Assembly (NCBI GenBank): GCA_026705295.1
Contig: JAPPBA010000023.1
Span: 1-42,010, forward strand
Direction of reading: 5' to 3'
DNA from: Candidatus Palauibacter australiensis
GTDB taxonomy: Bacteria; Gemmatimonadota; Gemmatimonadetes; Palauibacterales; Palauibacteraceae
DNA: 42,010 nt
Of this stretch, positions 33,213 through 41,081 are shown one piece after another. Position 1 is the first letter of the stretch; every line of letters starts with the position of its first letter. The position numbers were made by a program, and so were the translations under genes. The notes beneath the pieces are model-generated. The model had not been told where the DNA came from. It saw nothing but the letters and a program-made list of their open reading frames with translations, and made no database searches.

Positions 33213-33728
33213 ATGATTGGAACCAGGATGCAGGCGGCGCTCAACGGGCAGATCACGCAGGAGCTGTACGCGAGCCAGGTCTACCTGTCCATGTGCGCGC
33301 ACTTTGAAGGCGAGGGCCTTCCGGGCTTCGCGCGCTGGATGCGCGAGCAAGCCGAGGAGGAGCGGGCGCACGCGCTCCGCATCTTCGACTTCGTGCACGA
33401 CCGGGAAGGACAGGTTTCGCTCGAGACGATCGATGCCCCGCCCGCGGAGTTCGGTTCGCCCCTGGAGGTGTTCCAGGCGGCGCTCGGGCACGAGCGGAAG
33501 GTGACCGGGATGATCGGCGACCTCTATCGCCTCGCGATGGACGAAGCCGACTATCCGGCCCAGGTCATGCTGCAGTGGTTCGTCAACGAGCAGGTCGAGG
33601 AGGAGAAGACGATCTCCGACATCGTCGACCGGCTGCGGCTCGCGGGCGACGACAAGTCCGCCCTGCTCATGCTCGAGACGGAACTGGGCCAGAGGACGGG
33701 CGACCCGGAGGCCGACCCCGCCACGTAG
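33213..33728 (+). CDS. ftnA: Ferritin (FtnA type)
   Basis: A 171-residue non-haem ferritin that stores iron as a mineral in a 24-subunit shell. All ferroxidase-centre residues fall at the same numbers as in E. coli FtnA: E17, E50, H53, E94, Q127 and E130, plus Y24. Length is typical. The ATG at 33213 follows GAGGAGTAGGCAAGGCG, which contains possible ribosome sites. The gene stands alone, divergent from glyS and convergent with the D-aminoacylase-like gene. A visible Fur box was not found in the 246-bp upstream gap. Confidence 0.95.
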   Translation: MIGTRMQAALNGQITQELYASQVYLSMCAHFEGEGLPGFARWMREQAEEERAHALRIFDFVHDREGQVSLETIDAPPAEFGSPLEVFQAALGHERKVTGMIGDLYRLAMDEADYPAQVMLQWFVNEQVEEEKTISDIVDRLRLAGDDKSALLMLETELGQRTGDPEADPAT

Positions 33729-33746
33729 CCGTCGCTTCCCCGCGCG

Positions 33747-35402
33747 CTACCCGCCGGGGGTTTCGGTGAGGTGGCGGGCGGGACCCTTCAGCACCTCGCC
33801 CGGCTTTGCGCCCGTGACGGAGCCGTCGAGGATGACGGGGACGCCGTTCACGAGCACGTGGTGGATGCCGACCGAGTAGCGGTGCGGGTCCACGTAGTCG
33901 GCGCGGTCGATGATGCGGTCGGCGTCGAAGACGGTGATGTCCGCCCACATCCCGGGCGCGATCCGGCCGCGATCCGACTGGCCGATCTGGTCCGTCGACA
34001 TCGACGTCATCTTCCGGATCGCCTCCTCCAGCGTGAGCACGCCCATCTCGCGCACGTAGCGGCCGAGGATGCGCGGGAAGGTGCCGTAGCTGCGCGGATG
34101 CGGGAACCCGAGCCCATAGCCGACCGGGTCGCCGTCCGTCTCGAACATTGCCTGCGGGTGCCGCATGATGCGGATGACGTCCGCCTCGTCCATGAAGTGG
34201 TAGATGGCGCTGAACCCGCCCGCCAACTGGAGTTCGATCGCGAGTTGGACGCCGGTCGCGTCGTTGTTCGGAAGCCCGCGGTCCGCGGCGAGGTCCGACA
34301 TCCGCCTCCCGTTGTATTCGGGGAAGGCGCGGAGCGTGCGGAACTGGATTCGTGACAGGTCCCCGCCCGTCCAGTCACGGCGCATCCACTCCTTGATCTC
34401 CGGCTCCATCCGCGCCCGCGTCTCGGGGTCCGTGACACGGACGCGGAACGAGTCGATGCCGCCCGCCAGCACCCACTGCGGAAAGAGCACGCCGGAGCCC
34501 GTGCTTCCCGCCGTGTATGGGTAGACATCGACCTTTACGTCGATGCCCGCGGCGCGCGCGGAGTCCACGAGCGCGAGCGACTGGACCGTCTTCCCCCAGC
34601 TATCCACTCCCATGGCCTTGAAGTGGTTGATGTGGACGGGCAACCCGCCCTCGGCGCCGATGCGGATCGCCTCGCGCACGGCCGGCAGGAGGCCGCGCGC
34701 CTCGTCCCGCATGTGCGTGTAGTAGATGCCGCCGTATTCGGCCGCGACCTTCGCCAGTTCGATGACCTCCTCGATCTCGGCGTAGTTCGCCGGGACATAG
34801 AGGAGCCCGCTCGCGAGCCCGAGCGCGCCATCCTCCATCGCCTCGCGGACGAGGTCCCGCATCTCGTCGAGTTCCTCGGGCGTCGGCGCGCGGTCCTCCA
34901 TTCCGAGCACCTGCCGGCGGGTCCAGGTGTGGCCCGCGAAGAAGCCGATGTTGGGCGCCACCTCGAGGTCTTCGATGTAGTCGCGCAGCGGGTACGGCTG
35001 ATCGCCGCTGTGCAGCGAGGGAAGGATCGTCGTGATCCCCTGGCGGATGAAGTTCTCGACCAGCGGTCGCCGGTGGACCTGGTTCTGGACGTGGTTGTGG
35101 TGGTCGATGAACCCCGGGGAGACGATGAGCCCGGCCGCGTCGATCTCCTCGGCCCCCTGCCCCGAGAGCCCGCCGTCGCGCGCCACGTCGACCACGCGGC
35201 CGTCACGGATGCCCACGTCGGCGGTGAAGCGGTCGGCCCCCGTCCCGTCGACGACCGTTCCGCCGACGATCACGAGGTCGTACGGAGCGTCGGCCGCGCG
35301 GGATGTGGGGGCGTCGTCCGCCGACTCGGGAACCACGCCGCACGCGGCGAGGACCAGAGCGACCGCAAATGCCGGGGCTGGCCGCATAAGGGTCCGGCGC
35401 AT
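33747..35402 (-). CDS. N-acyl-D-amino-acid deacylase-like amidohydrolase, lipoprotein
   Basis: A 551-residue metal-dependent amidohydrolase related to D-aminoacylases, which remove acyl groups from D-amino acids. An N-terminal signal with lipobox LAACG suggests an exported lipoprotein. The entry motif is SPGFIDHHNHVQNQ (the HxH pair), followed by YTHMRDE and HINHFKAMG as further metal ligands. The C-terminal GSVTGAKPGEVLKG is strongly D-aminoacylase-like. The start shares a base with the preceding gene's stop (TGATG). The gene ends 18 bp from the converging ferritin. Confidence 0.88.
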   Translation of the reverse strand: MRRTLMRPAPAFAVALVLAACGVVPESADDAPTSRAADAPYDLVIVGGTVVDGTGADRFTADVGIRDGRVVDVARDGGLSGQGAEEIDAAGLIVSPGFIDHHNHVQNQVHRRPLVENFIRQGITTILPSLHSGDQPYPLRDYIEDLEVAPNIGFFAGHTWTRRQVLGMEDRAPTPEELDEMRDLVREAMEDGALGLASGLLYVPANYAEIEEVIELAKVAAEYGGIYYTHMRDEARGLLPAVREAIRIGAEGGLPVHINHFKAMGVDSWGKTVQSLALVDSARAAGIDVKVDVYPYTAGSTGSGVLFPQWVLAGGIDSFRVRVTDPETRARMEPEIKEWMRRDWTGGDLSRIQFRTLRAFPEYNGRRMSDLAADRGLPNNDATGVQLAIELQLAGGFSAIYHFMDEADVIRIMRHPQAMFETDGDPVGYGLGFPHPRSYGTFPRILGRYVREMGVLTLEEAIRKMTSMSTDQIGQSDRGRIAPGMWADITVFDADRIIDRADYVDPHRYSVGIHHVLVNGVPVILDGSVTGAKPGEVLKGPARHLTETPGG

Positions 35403-36802
35403 CAGCGCCCGCTCGTGCTCGTCTGCGGCTGGTCCGTCTCCCAGACCGGCACGCCGTCGCGCTTGTAGATGATCCCGTCCTTGATCACGTCGGTCACGTA
35501 GCCGAGCACGTTGATTTCGAAAAGCGGGTTGCCGTCCACGACGATGATGTCCGCGAGCTTGCCGGGCTCGATCGTCCCCGTCTCGCTGAGCCCGAGGACC
35601 TCCGCCGAGACCTTGGTGGCCGCCGAAATCGCCTCGATCTCCGTCATCCCCATGTCGACGAAAGCCGACACCTCACGCCACGCCGACTCCGCGTGGAAGT
35701 TCAGGGGCGACCCGGTATCCGTGCCCATCGCCATGACGGCGTCCGCATCGATGAACTGGCGCCCCGCCCGCTCGCTGTTCCGGATCTGGCGCGGCGTGGT
35801 GCGGAAGTAGGATTTCCGCCAGAAGTCGTCCTTCGTGTAGGAACTCAGCACCTGCTCCCGGATCGGCTCGGGGAAGCTGTTGATGATGTCCGGATCCCAG
35901 AGGCGCTCCGGGAACTCGACCGTGGCGGGGTAGATCCAGATCCGGTGCGAAATCGTCTGTACGACCGGGATCCCCTCCATCGCGATGTGGTCGACGAGTT
36001 CCTGCGAGTAGGGGGGGACGCTGCCACCCGAGCCCGCATGCTGGAGCACGTCGCAACCGCCGCGGATCGCCCCCCACACCACCTCCTCCGCGTAGACGTG
36101 GCAGTGGATGGGGACACCCGCCGGACCCGCCACCGCCTTGATCGCCCGCATGTCCTCCTCGGTCGTGCCGATCCACGTCTTGATGACGTCGACTCCGGCG
36201 TCGATCAGCATCCGCGTCCGCTCCGCCGCTTCCTCGGGCGTGCGGTGCAGGACGCGGAGTTCGGCGGGAAGGAAGCCCCAGGCGTAGCGCGTGACCCAGG
36301 GGCCGCTCGCGAGGAGCCGGGGACCGGGGACTTCGTTGCGGTTCACCCGATCCCGGAAGGCGAGGCTGGACATCGGCGCCGCGAGGTCGACGCCCGCGGT
36401 CACACCGGCCGCGAGCAATTGCTTGGCGGACGTCTCGTACACGAGGTCGTCGTTCCCCTCGAACCACGGGAACCACCGGCTGTAGTCGCCGTGTCCGAGA
36501 ATCATGATGTGCACGTGCGCGTCGACCATGCCGGGCATCATCGTCTTGCCCCGGGTGTCGATGATCTCCGCGTCCGCCGGGATCTCGATCTCGGACGCGG
36601 GCCCTACGGCGACGATCCGGTTCCCCTCGATGACGACGGCCGCATGATGGATCGGGGGCACCTCATACCCATCGAGCAATTGGCCGCCCACCAGCGCGAT
36701 CGTCCCCTCCTGGGCGGCGGCGGGCGGGACCACGGGGAGCGCGGCGAAAGCCGCGAGCGCGAGAACCCCGGTTATCCGGGCGGAGCGGCGGGCGGGAACC
36801 AT
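35402..36802 (-). CDS. Exported amidohydrolase (imidazolonepropionase/prolidase-like)
   Basis: A 466-residue amidohydrolase with a signal peptide ending near AAAQEG. Metal-binding residues appear in VDAHVHIMI (HxH), IHCHVYAEE, LQHAGSG and AMGTDTGSPLN, in the expected order for the Zn-dependent superfamily. The end AISAATKVSAEVLGLSETGT is typical of this subgroup. Members hydrolyse cyclic amides or dipeptides, and no substrate can be read here. Two adjacent ATGs (36805, 36802) follow AGGAGG, and the second has the better spacing. It is coupled to the D-aminoacylase-like gene, suggesting a two-step exported hydrolysis. A palindrome lies 98 bp upstream. Confidence 0.87.
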   Translation of the reverse strand: MVPARRSARITGVLALAAFAALPVVPPAAAQEGTIALVGGQLLDGYEVPPIHHAAVVIEGNRIVAVGPASEIEIPADAEIIDTRGKTMMPGMVDAHVHIMILGHGDYSRWFPWFEGNDDLVYETSAKQLLAAGVTAGVDLAAPMSSLAFRDRVNRNEVPGPRLLASGPWVTRYAWGFLPAELRVLHRTPEEAAERTRMLIDAGVDVIKTWIGTTEEDMRAIKAVAGPAGVPIHCHVYAEEVVWGAIRGGCDVLQHAGSGGSVPPYSQELVDHIAMEGIPVVQTISHRIWIYPATVEFPERLWDPDIINSFPEPIREQVLSSYTKDDFWRKSYFRTTPRQIRNSERAGRQFIDADAVMAMGTDTGSPLNFHAESAWREVSAFVDMGMTEIEAISAATKVSAEVLGLSETGTIEPGKLADIIVVDGNPLFEINVLGYVTDVIKDGIIYKRDGVPVWETDQPQTSTSGR

Positions 36803-36899
36803 CATATCCTCCTCTGCCTTGGCTGCTCTGGATCGATGCGGCTGAATCAACGTGGGGCGTAAATCCGTCGGCGGGCAATGGCGGGTGGGCAGACCTCCG

Positions 36900-36919
36900 G
36901 ACGTTCCCGCGGGAACGTC
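36900..36919. promoter_or_regulatory. 20-bp perfect palindrome, second copy of the cus-operon site
   Basis: The half-site GACGTTCCCG and its exact reverse complement match the core of the palindrome at 19825-19848. It lies 98 bp upstream of the amidohydrolase start and 118 bp upstream of the divergent leader ORF. The surrounding 36806-37037 gap shows no coding frame and no other recognised element. Confidence 0.6.
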
Positions 36920-37037
36920 ACGGGCGTGATGAGTCTCCGTTGATCGGATCCGCCATCCTGTGATCCGGTAGCACGGGCGGCGTGCGTTCGCGCGGGAGAA
37001 CTCAAGGCCCCTACGTTGGGTCCGGAATCACGGAGGT

Positions 37038-37121
37038 ATGATGAAACATCCCTGTCATCACGCTACGCGGCATCCCGGACGAGGCGGTACATCGCCGGAT
37101 CCGGCGGAGGCACGCCGATGA
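37038..37121 (+). CDS. Possible 27-residue His-rich leader peptide
   Basis: GGAGG at 37032-37036 precedes two ATGs (37038, 37041). The frame reads MMKHPCHHATRHPGRGG and continues ten codons to a TGA at 37119. That stop overlaps the ATG of the next gene as ATGA, so a ribosome finishing it would be placed to start the coiled-coil protein. Four His and one Cys lie in the first twelve residues. No family is recognised. The next gene also has its own GGAGG, so this peptide may be chance. Confidence 0.35.
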   Translation: MMKHPCHHATRHPGRGGTSPDPAEARR

Positions 37122-37513
37122 GCGGGGAGATCATCGCCATCATCGGGGCGGCCATCGCCTTGGCCGCGGTAATCGTTCCCGGCCAGCGCGGCATGCGGAA
37201 CGACATCAAGCACCTCCTGACGAAGACGAGTGGGCTGGATGGACGCCTCGACGCCATGGATGGACGCCTCGACGCCATGGATGGACGCCTCGACGCCATG
37301 GATGGGCGTCTCGGTGCCGTCGAGGGGCGTCTCGGCGCCGTCGAGCGGGAGGTCGCGACCGTGCGCACGGAGGTGGCGCAGTTGGAGACACGGCTTACGA
37401 GCTGCATCGGCAAACTCGAGGCGGAACTCAAGGAACGCCTGGCCCGGCTCGAAGGCTACTTCGAAGCCATGGGGGGCGGGGAACGCGCGATCCGAGAGCG
37501 AGCCGCCAAGTAA
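37118..37513 (+). CDS. Membrane-anchored coiled-coil protein with heptad repeats
   Basis: A 131-residue protein with an N-terminal transmembrane helix (EIIAIIGAAIALAAVIV) followed by a long coiled coil. Seven-residue units DGRLDAM, DGRLDAM, DGRLDAM, DGRLGAV and EGRLGAV are consecutive, then EREVATVRTEVAQLETRL continues the heptad pattern. No enzyme motif is present. The ATG at 37118 follows GGAGG by 7 nt, so a longer upstream start is unlikely. Proteins of this layout can bundle or tether other membrane components, but no partner is visible. The hydratase gene converges 9 bp after it. Confidence 0.75.
   Translation: MSGEIIAIIGAAIALAAVIVPGQRGMRNDIKHLLTKTSGLDGRLDAMDGRLDAMDGRLDAMDGRLGAVEGRLGAVEREVATVRTEVAQLETRLTSCIGKLEAELKERLARLEGYFEAMGGGERAIRERAAK
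37238..37342 (+). repeat. 21-nt coding tandem repeat (five units)
   Basis: Units start at 37238, 37259, 37280, 37301 and 37322. The first three are identical (GATGGACGCCTCGACGCCAT then G), and the last two differ at several bases. Each encodes one heptad. Such identical units are prone to gain or loss by slippage without breaking the frame. Confidence 0.85.
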
Positions 37514-37522
37514 GCGGAGCCG

Positions 37523-38317
37523 TTACCGGCCGCGGTAGATGGGGGCGCGTTTCTCTGCGAAGGCCTCCAGGCCCTCGCGCCAGTCCTCGGAGGCCATGCA
37601 GGTGAAGAGCGCTTCAGCCTCCAGGCGCAGCGCCTCCCCGGGGTCGACGGACTCCGCCCGGTCGAGCAGGCGCTTGGCGAGGCGCATGGAGATCGGGGCG
37701 TTGCGGGCCAGCTGGCCGGCGAGGTCGAGCGCGGCGGGGAGAACCTTTTCGGCGGGGAGCACCTCGTTCGCCAACCCCCACGCGCCCGCTTCCTCCGGGG
37801 TAAAGTAGCGGCCCAGCAGGATCAGTTCGGCCGCGCGCGCGTGTCCCACGCGCCGGCGCAGCGTGTAGGCCGTGCCGCCGCCGATGAAGGTCCCGAGCGC
37901 AACTTCCGGCATGCGCAGCTTCGCCCCCTCCGCCACGATGACGAAATCGCACGAGAGGGCGAGTTCGCAGCCCGCCCCGATCGCGTGTCCGTTCACGGCC
38001 GCGACCACGGGCTGCGGCAGCGTCTGGAGCGCGCGGAACACGCGCTGGCTCGTCTCGATGTAGGCGTGGCGCTCCGCCCGCGACGCCTCGTGGTCGCGGT
38101 GTGCCTTGAGGTCGGCCCCGGAGCAGAATCCCCGCCCGGTCCCGGTCACGACGACGACGCGCGTCTCGAAGTCCGCTCCGATCCGGGCGAGTTCGGCTTC
38201 CAGCGCCTCGTACATGGGGAGGCTGACGGCGTTGAGACGGCGGGGACGGTTGAGGCGGAGGATCCGGACGGGACCCTCCGCCTCGACCAGGAGCGGGACT
38301 TCTGCGGCGGCGCTCAG
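37523..38317 (-). CDS. Enoyl-CoA hydratase/isomerase family, apparent CTG start
   Basis: A crotonase-fold enzyme that hydrates enoyl-CoA. Both catalytic glutamates are present: E118 in GAGCELALSCD and E138 in MPEVALGTF. The oxyanion residues lie in CSGADL and GHAIGAG. The first ATG (38215) would remove the N-terminal strand VRILRLNRPRRLNAVS that the family requires. The open frame continues upstream with no ATG, GTG or TTG before an in-frame stop. The only near-cognate start in place is CTG at 38317, which overlaps the upstream stop as CTGA and gives 264 residues, the family norm. The exact substrate is unknown. Confidence 0.82.
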   Translation of the reverse strand: MSAAAEVPLLVEAEGPVRILRLNRPRRLNAVSLPMYEALEAELARIGADFETRVVVVTGTGRGFCSGADLKAHRDHEASRAERHAYIETSQRVFRALQTLPQPVVAAVNGHAIGAGCELALSCDFVIVAEGAKLRMPEVALGTFIGGGTAYTLRRRVGHARAAELILLGRYFTPEEAGAWGLANEVLPAEKVLPAALDLAGQLARNAPISMRLAKRLLDRAESVDPGEALRLEAEALFTCMASEDWREGLEAFAEKRAPIYRGR

Positions 38318-40782
38318 CTTCCCGCGTCGTCCGTCGTGGTGACGGGCTTCGCAGGCTTCACGTGCATCTCAAGCCAGCGGTCTGTCTCCCACAGGACGTG
38401 CAGGACCGACTCGCGCGCCGCGTAGCCGTGGCTCTCGGCCGGCAGGAAGACGAGCCGCGCCGTCGCGCCCAGCCCCTTGAGCGCCGCGTAGAAGCGCCGT
38501 GACTGAATGGGGAAGGTGCCCGAGTTGTTGTCGTCCTCGCCGTGGATGATGAGGATGGGCTCGTTCACCTTGTCGGCGTGCATGAAGGGCGACATGTACA
38601 GGTAGAGGTCCGGGTCCTCCCAGAAGAGCCGCTGCTCCCGCTGGAAGCCGAACGGCGTCAGGGTCCGGTTGTACGCGCCGCTGCGCGCCACGCCGGCCCG
38701 GAAGATGTCCGAGTGGGCGAGCAGGTTGCCGGTCATGAAGGCGCCGTAGGAGTGTCCGCCGACGCCGACCCGGTCCGGATCCACGACCCCGCGCCGTACG
38801 CCCTCGTCCACCGCCGCCTGGGCGTTCGCCACCAACTGCTGGCGGAAGGTGTCGTTGGGCTCCGCGTCGCCCTCGCCGATCACCGGCATCGACGCGTTGT
38901 CGAGCACGGCGTAGCCCCGGGTGACGTACGGCACGGCACCGCCGTAGGGGATCCGCGTGAACTGGTAGGGCGAGTCCCGCCGCTGGCCGGCCGCCGCCGC
39001 GCTCTTGAACTCGGTCGGATACGCCCACACGAAGGTCGGGAGCGGACCATCGCGCTCCTGGTCATAGTCCGCCGGCAGGTAGAGCGTCGCCGAAAGCGGG
39101 ATGCCGTCCCCGCGCTCGTACTGGATCGCCTCCTTGCGGACGCCGGCGAACTGCGGATACGGGTGCGGGAATTCGGTCACGGCGCTGATCGTCCCCCGCT
39201 CGAGGTCGCGCAGGAAGTAGTTCGGGGGCTCGTCCACCGACTCCCGCCGCGTCATCAGCCGCCCGTCGTCGAGGAGCGTGACCACGCCCTCGTAGTACGG
39301 CGCCTCCGAGCGGAACAACTCCTCTTCCGCCCCCGTTTCGAGGTTCCGCTTCCTGAGGAAGGGACGGTTGCCTTCCGGCGAAGCGCCCTGCCCCGCCAAG
39401 TAGATCGAGGACCCGCCGTCGGCGGTCATGAGGACGCCCCGGCCGCGCGCGTTCGTCGTGAACATCGGGAAGCCGGGGTTGTTGTAGCGGTCCTCCGTCT
39501 GGAGGTCGAAGATCAGCTCCATCTCGCCCGGGGCGTCCGGGTCGATTCGGTAAGTGCGCTGCTGGCGGGTGGAGAACCAGTTCTCGTTCAGGAAGGCGAA
39601 TCCCTCCTCCGCCCATATCACGCCGCCGTAGCGGAGCGGGAGATCCGCGATCGCGACGGGCTCGCCGGAGAAGGGCGCCGCGTGCATGAACACCCGGTCG
39701 CGGATGTCCGCCTCGGCGAGAGCGTCGCCGCCGTCCTGCGCCTCCGTCCAATAAAGCGTCGCGTCCGCGTCGGCGCGCCACGCGATCGACCGCACGCCCG
39801 TCGGCACCGACCCGAACGACGTGGGGACGCCATCCTGGAGCGGGAGTTCCGCGACCTCGTGCACTACGTTCCCCTGCGCGTCCCACACTTCGATCGTCCT
39901 CGGGAAGCGGGAGGCCGGCACCTGGTACGAGTACGGCCGGTGGGTCGTCTGCACGAGCAGGTGCTCGCCATCCGGCGATGGCGAGGCGCCCGAGAAGATC
40001 GACGGATCGCCGACCATGGCCACCGACCCGTCGAGGCCGACGCGGGCCAGCTGCGCCGTCGAGTAGTACTGGTAGAGCGCCTCATCGTGCTGGTTCTGCA
40101 GCAGGTCCTGATACGTGCGGGCGGGGGCCGCCTCCCCCGACGTCTCCTCGATCATGGGCGCCGTCGGCACCATCGGCTCGGCGGGCGCCGGGCCGCGGCC
40201 GGGCGGCGCCGCCATGGCGTAGAGGAAATCTCCTTCCGGAGACCAGTTGAACGGGGCCCCGAAGCCGACATTCACGAGGTCGAGGTCCGACAGCCGCCGC
40301 GCCGCCGCGGAGGCGACGTCCAGTATCCAGAGCTGCACGGCCGAGTCGGTGTCGTGCGTGAACGCCACCGCGCTCCCGTTCGGCGACCAGCGCGTGTTGC
40401 GGATGCGCGGGTTCGTCGGCAGCCCGGTCACGGTACGCTCTTCGCCGTCGAACGTGCGAAGCGCCAGCCCGTTGGAGGGCCGCGCGCGGCTGGGGCCGTT
40501 CGTGCGCGGGTTGATGCGGAGCCCGGCGATCCGCAGCTCGGGCGCCGCCACCTCGGCGATCGACGGCAGGCTGGGCCGCATCGTGAGCAGCATCACCGAT
40601 TCGTCGGGGCTCAGACTGATGCCCGGCGTCGCCGGGGCGTCGACGAGCGCGGCGAGTTCGGCGGCCGGCGTCTGGTATCCGTCCGCTCCCTCCTGCGCGG
40701 CGACCTCCGTCGTGGCCGCGGCGAGGAGGAACGCGAAGGAGAGGGAAAGTCGAAGGACTCGGGGACTGTGATCGTGTCGCAT
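38314..40782 (-). CDS. Exported prolyl oligopeptidase family (S9) serine peptidase
   Basis: An 822-residue protein with a signal peptide ending near TEVAAQ. An N-terminal beta-propeller (repeats such as NTRWSPNGSAVAFTHD and FNWSPEGDFLYAM) caps the C-terminal alpha/beta hydrolase. The triad lies in GGHSYGAFM (Ser near 678), HGEDDNNSGTF (Asp near 745) and PAESHGY (His near 785). This is the acylaminoacyl-peptidase/DPP-like S9 layout. It probably clips short peptides outside the cytoplasm. The start is ATG 40782. An open frame continues upstream with no signal peptide and is not used. Confidence 0.93.
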   Translation of the reverse strand: MRHDHSPRVLRLSLSFAFLLAAATTEVAAQEGADGYQTPAAELAALVDAPATPGISLSPDESVMLLTMRPSLPSIAEVAAPELRIAGLRINPRTNGPSRARPSNGLALRTFDGEERTVTGLPTNPRIRNTRWSPNGSAVAFTHDTDSAVQLWILDVASAAARRLSDLDLVNVGFGAPFNWSPEGDFLYAMAAPPGRGPAPAEPMVPTAPMIEETSGEAAPARTYQDLLQNQHDEALYQYYSTAQLARVGLDGSVAMVGDPSIFSGASPSPDGEHLLVQTTHRPYSYQVPASRFPRTIEVWDAQGNVVHEVAELPLQDGVPTSFGSVPTGVRSIAWRADADATLYWTEAQDGGDALAEADIRDRVFMHAAPFSGEPVAIADLPLRYGGVIWAEEGFAFLNENWFSTRQQRTYRIDPDAPGEMELIFDLQTEDRYNNPGFPMFTTNARGRGVLMTADGGSSIYLAGQGASPEGNRPFLRKRNLETGAEEELFRSEAPYYEGVVTLLDDGRLMTRRESVDEPPNYFLRDLERGTISAVTEFPHPYPQFAGVRKEAIQYERGDGIPLSATLYLPADYDQERDGPLPTFVWAYPTEFKSAAAAGQRRDSPYQFTRIPYGGAVPYVTRGYAVLDNASMPVIGEGDAEPNDTFRQQLVANAQAAVDEGVRRGVVDPDRVGVGGHSYGAFMTGNLLAHSDIFRAGVARSGAYNRTLTPFGFQREQRLFWEDPDLYLYMSPFMHADKVNEPILIIHGEDDNNSGTFPIQSRRFYAALKGLGATARLVFLPAESHGYAARESVLHVLWETDRWLEMHVKPAKPVTTTDDAGS

Positions 40783-40838
40783 TGTACAGGCTCCAGCTGA
40801 TGACCGAGGTCGCATGAACCGGTGATCGGGACCACCTG

Positions 40839-40880
40839 GTGTCGTGTCCCAGGTGTCGGGTCCCGGGTGTCGTGTCCCGG
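40839..40880. repeat. Three 14-bp tandem repeats between divergent genes
   Basis: GTGTCGTGTCCCAG, GTGTCGGGTCCCGG and GTGTCGTGTCCCGG follow each other directly, 57 bp upstream of the S9 peptidase start and about 200 bp upstream of the selenoprotein gene. They include GGGTCCC/GGGACC-type symmetry. The rest of the 299-bp gap (40783-41081) holds nothing I can name. Confidence 0.75.
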
Positions 40881-41081
40881 AAAAAGTCCGAACCGCCCAT
40901 GGCGCACGCAAGACGCGCCGGACCTGGGGGGCACGCCGGCGCCGCCGCCCCGGGCGCGCCGGTACGGCCGCCCCGACCGTCCCTGCTGTCGCGCGGCCCC
41001 CCGGTGCGATAGCGTTGCCGGGCCGGCGAACGACGGCGGCGTTCGCGGGCGCAAACAGAAGAGAAAAAGGGAGACAGGGAG

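Noticed and set aside
37238-37342. CRISPR-like array
   Set aside because: The units are contiguous, lack spacers and encode heptads in a coiled-coil protein.
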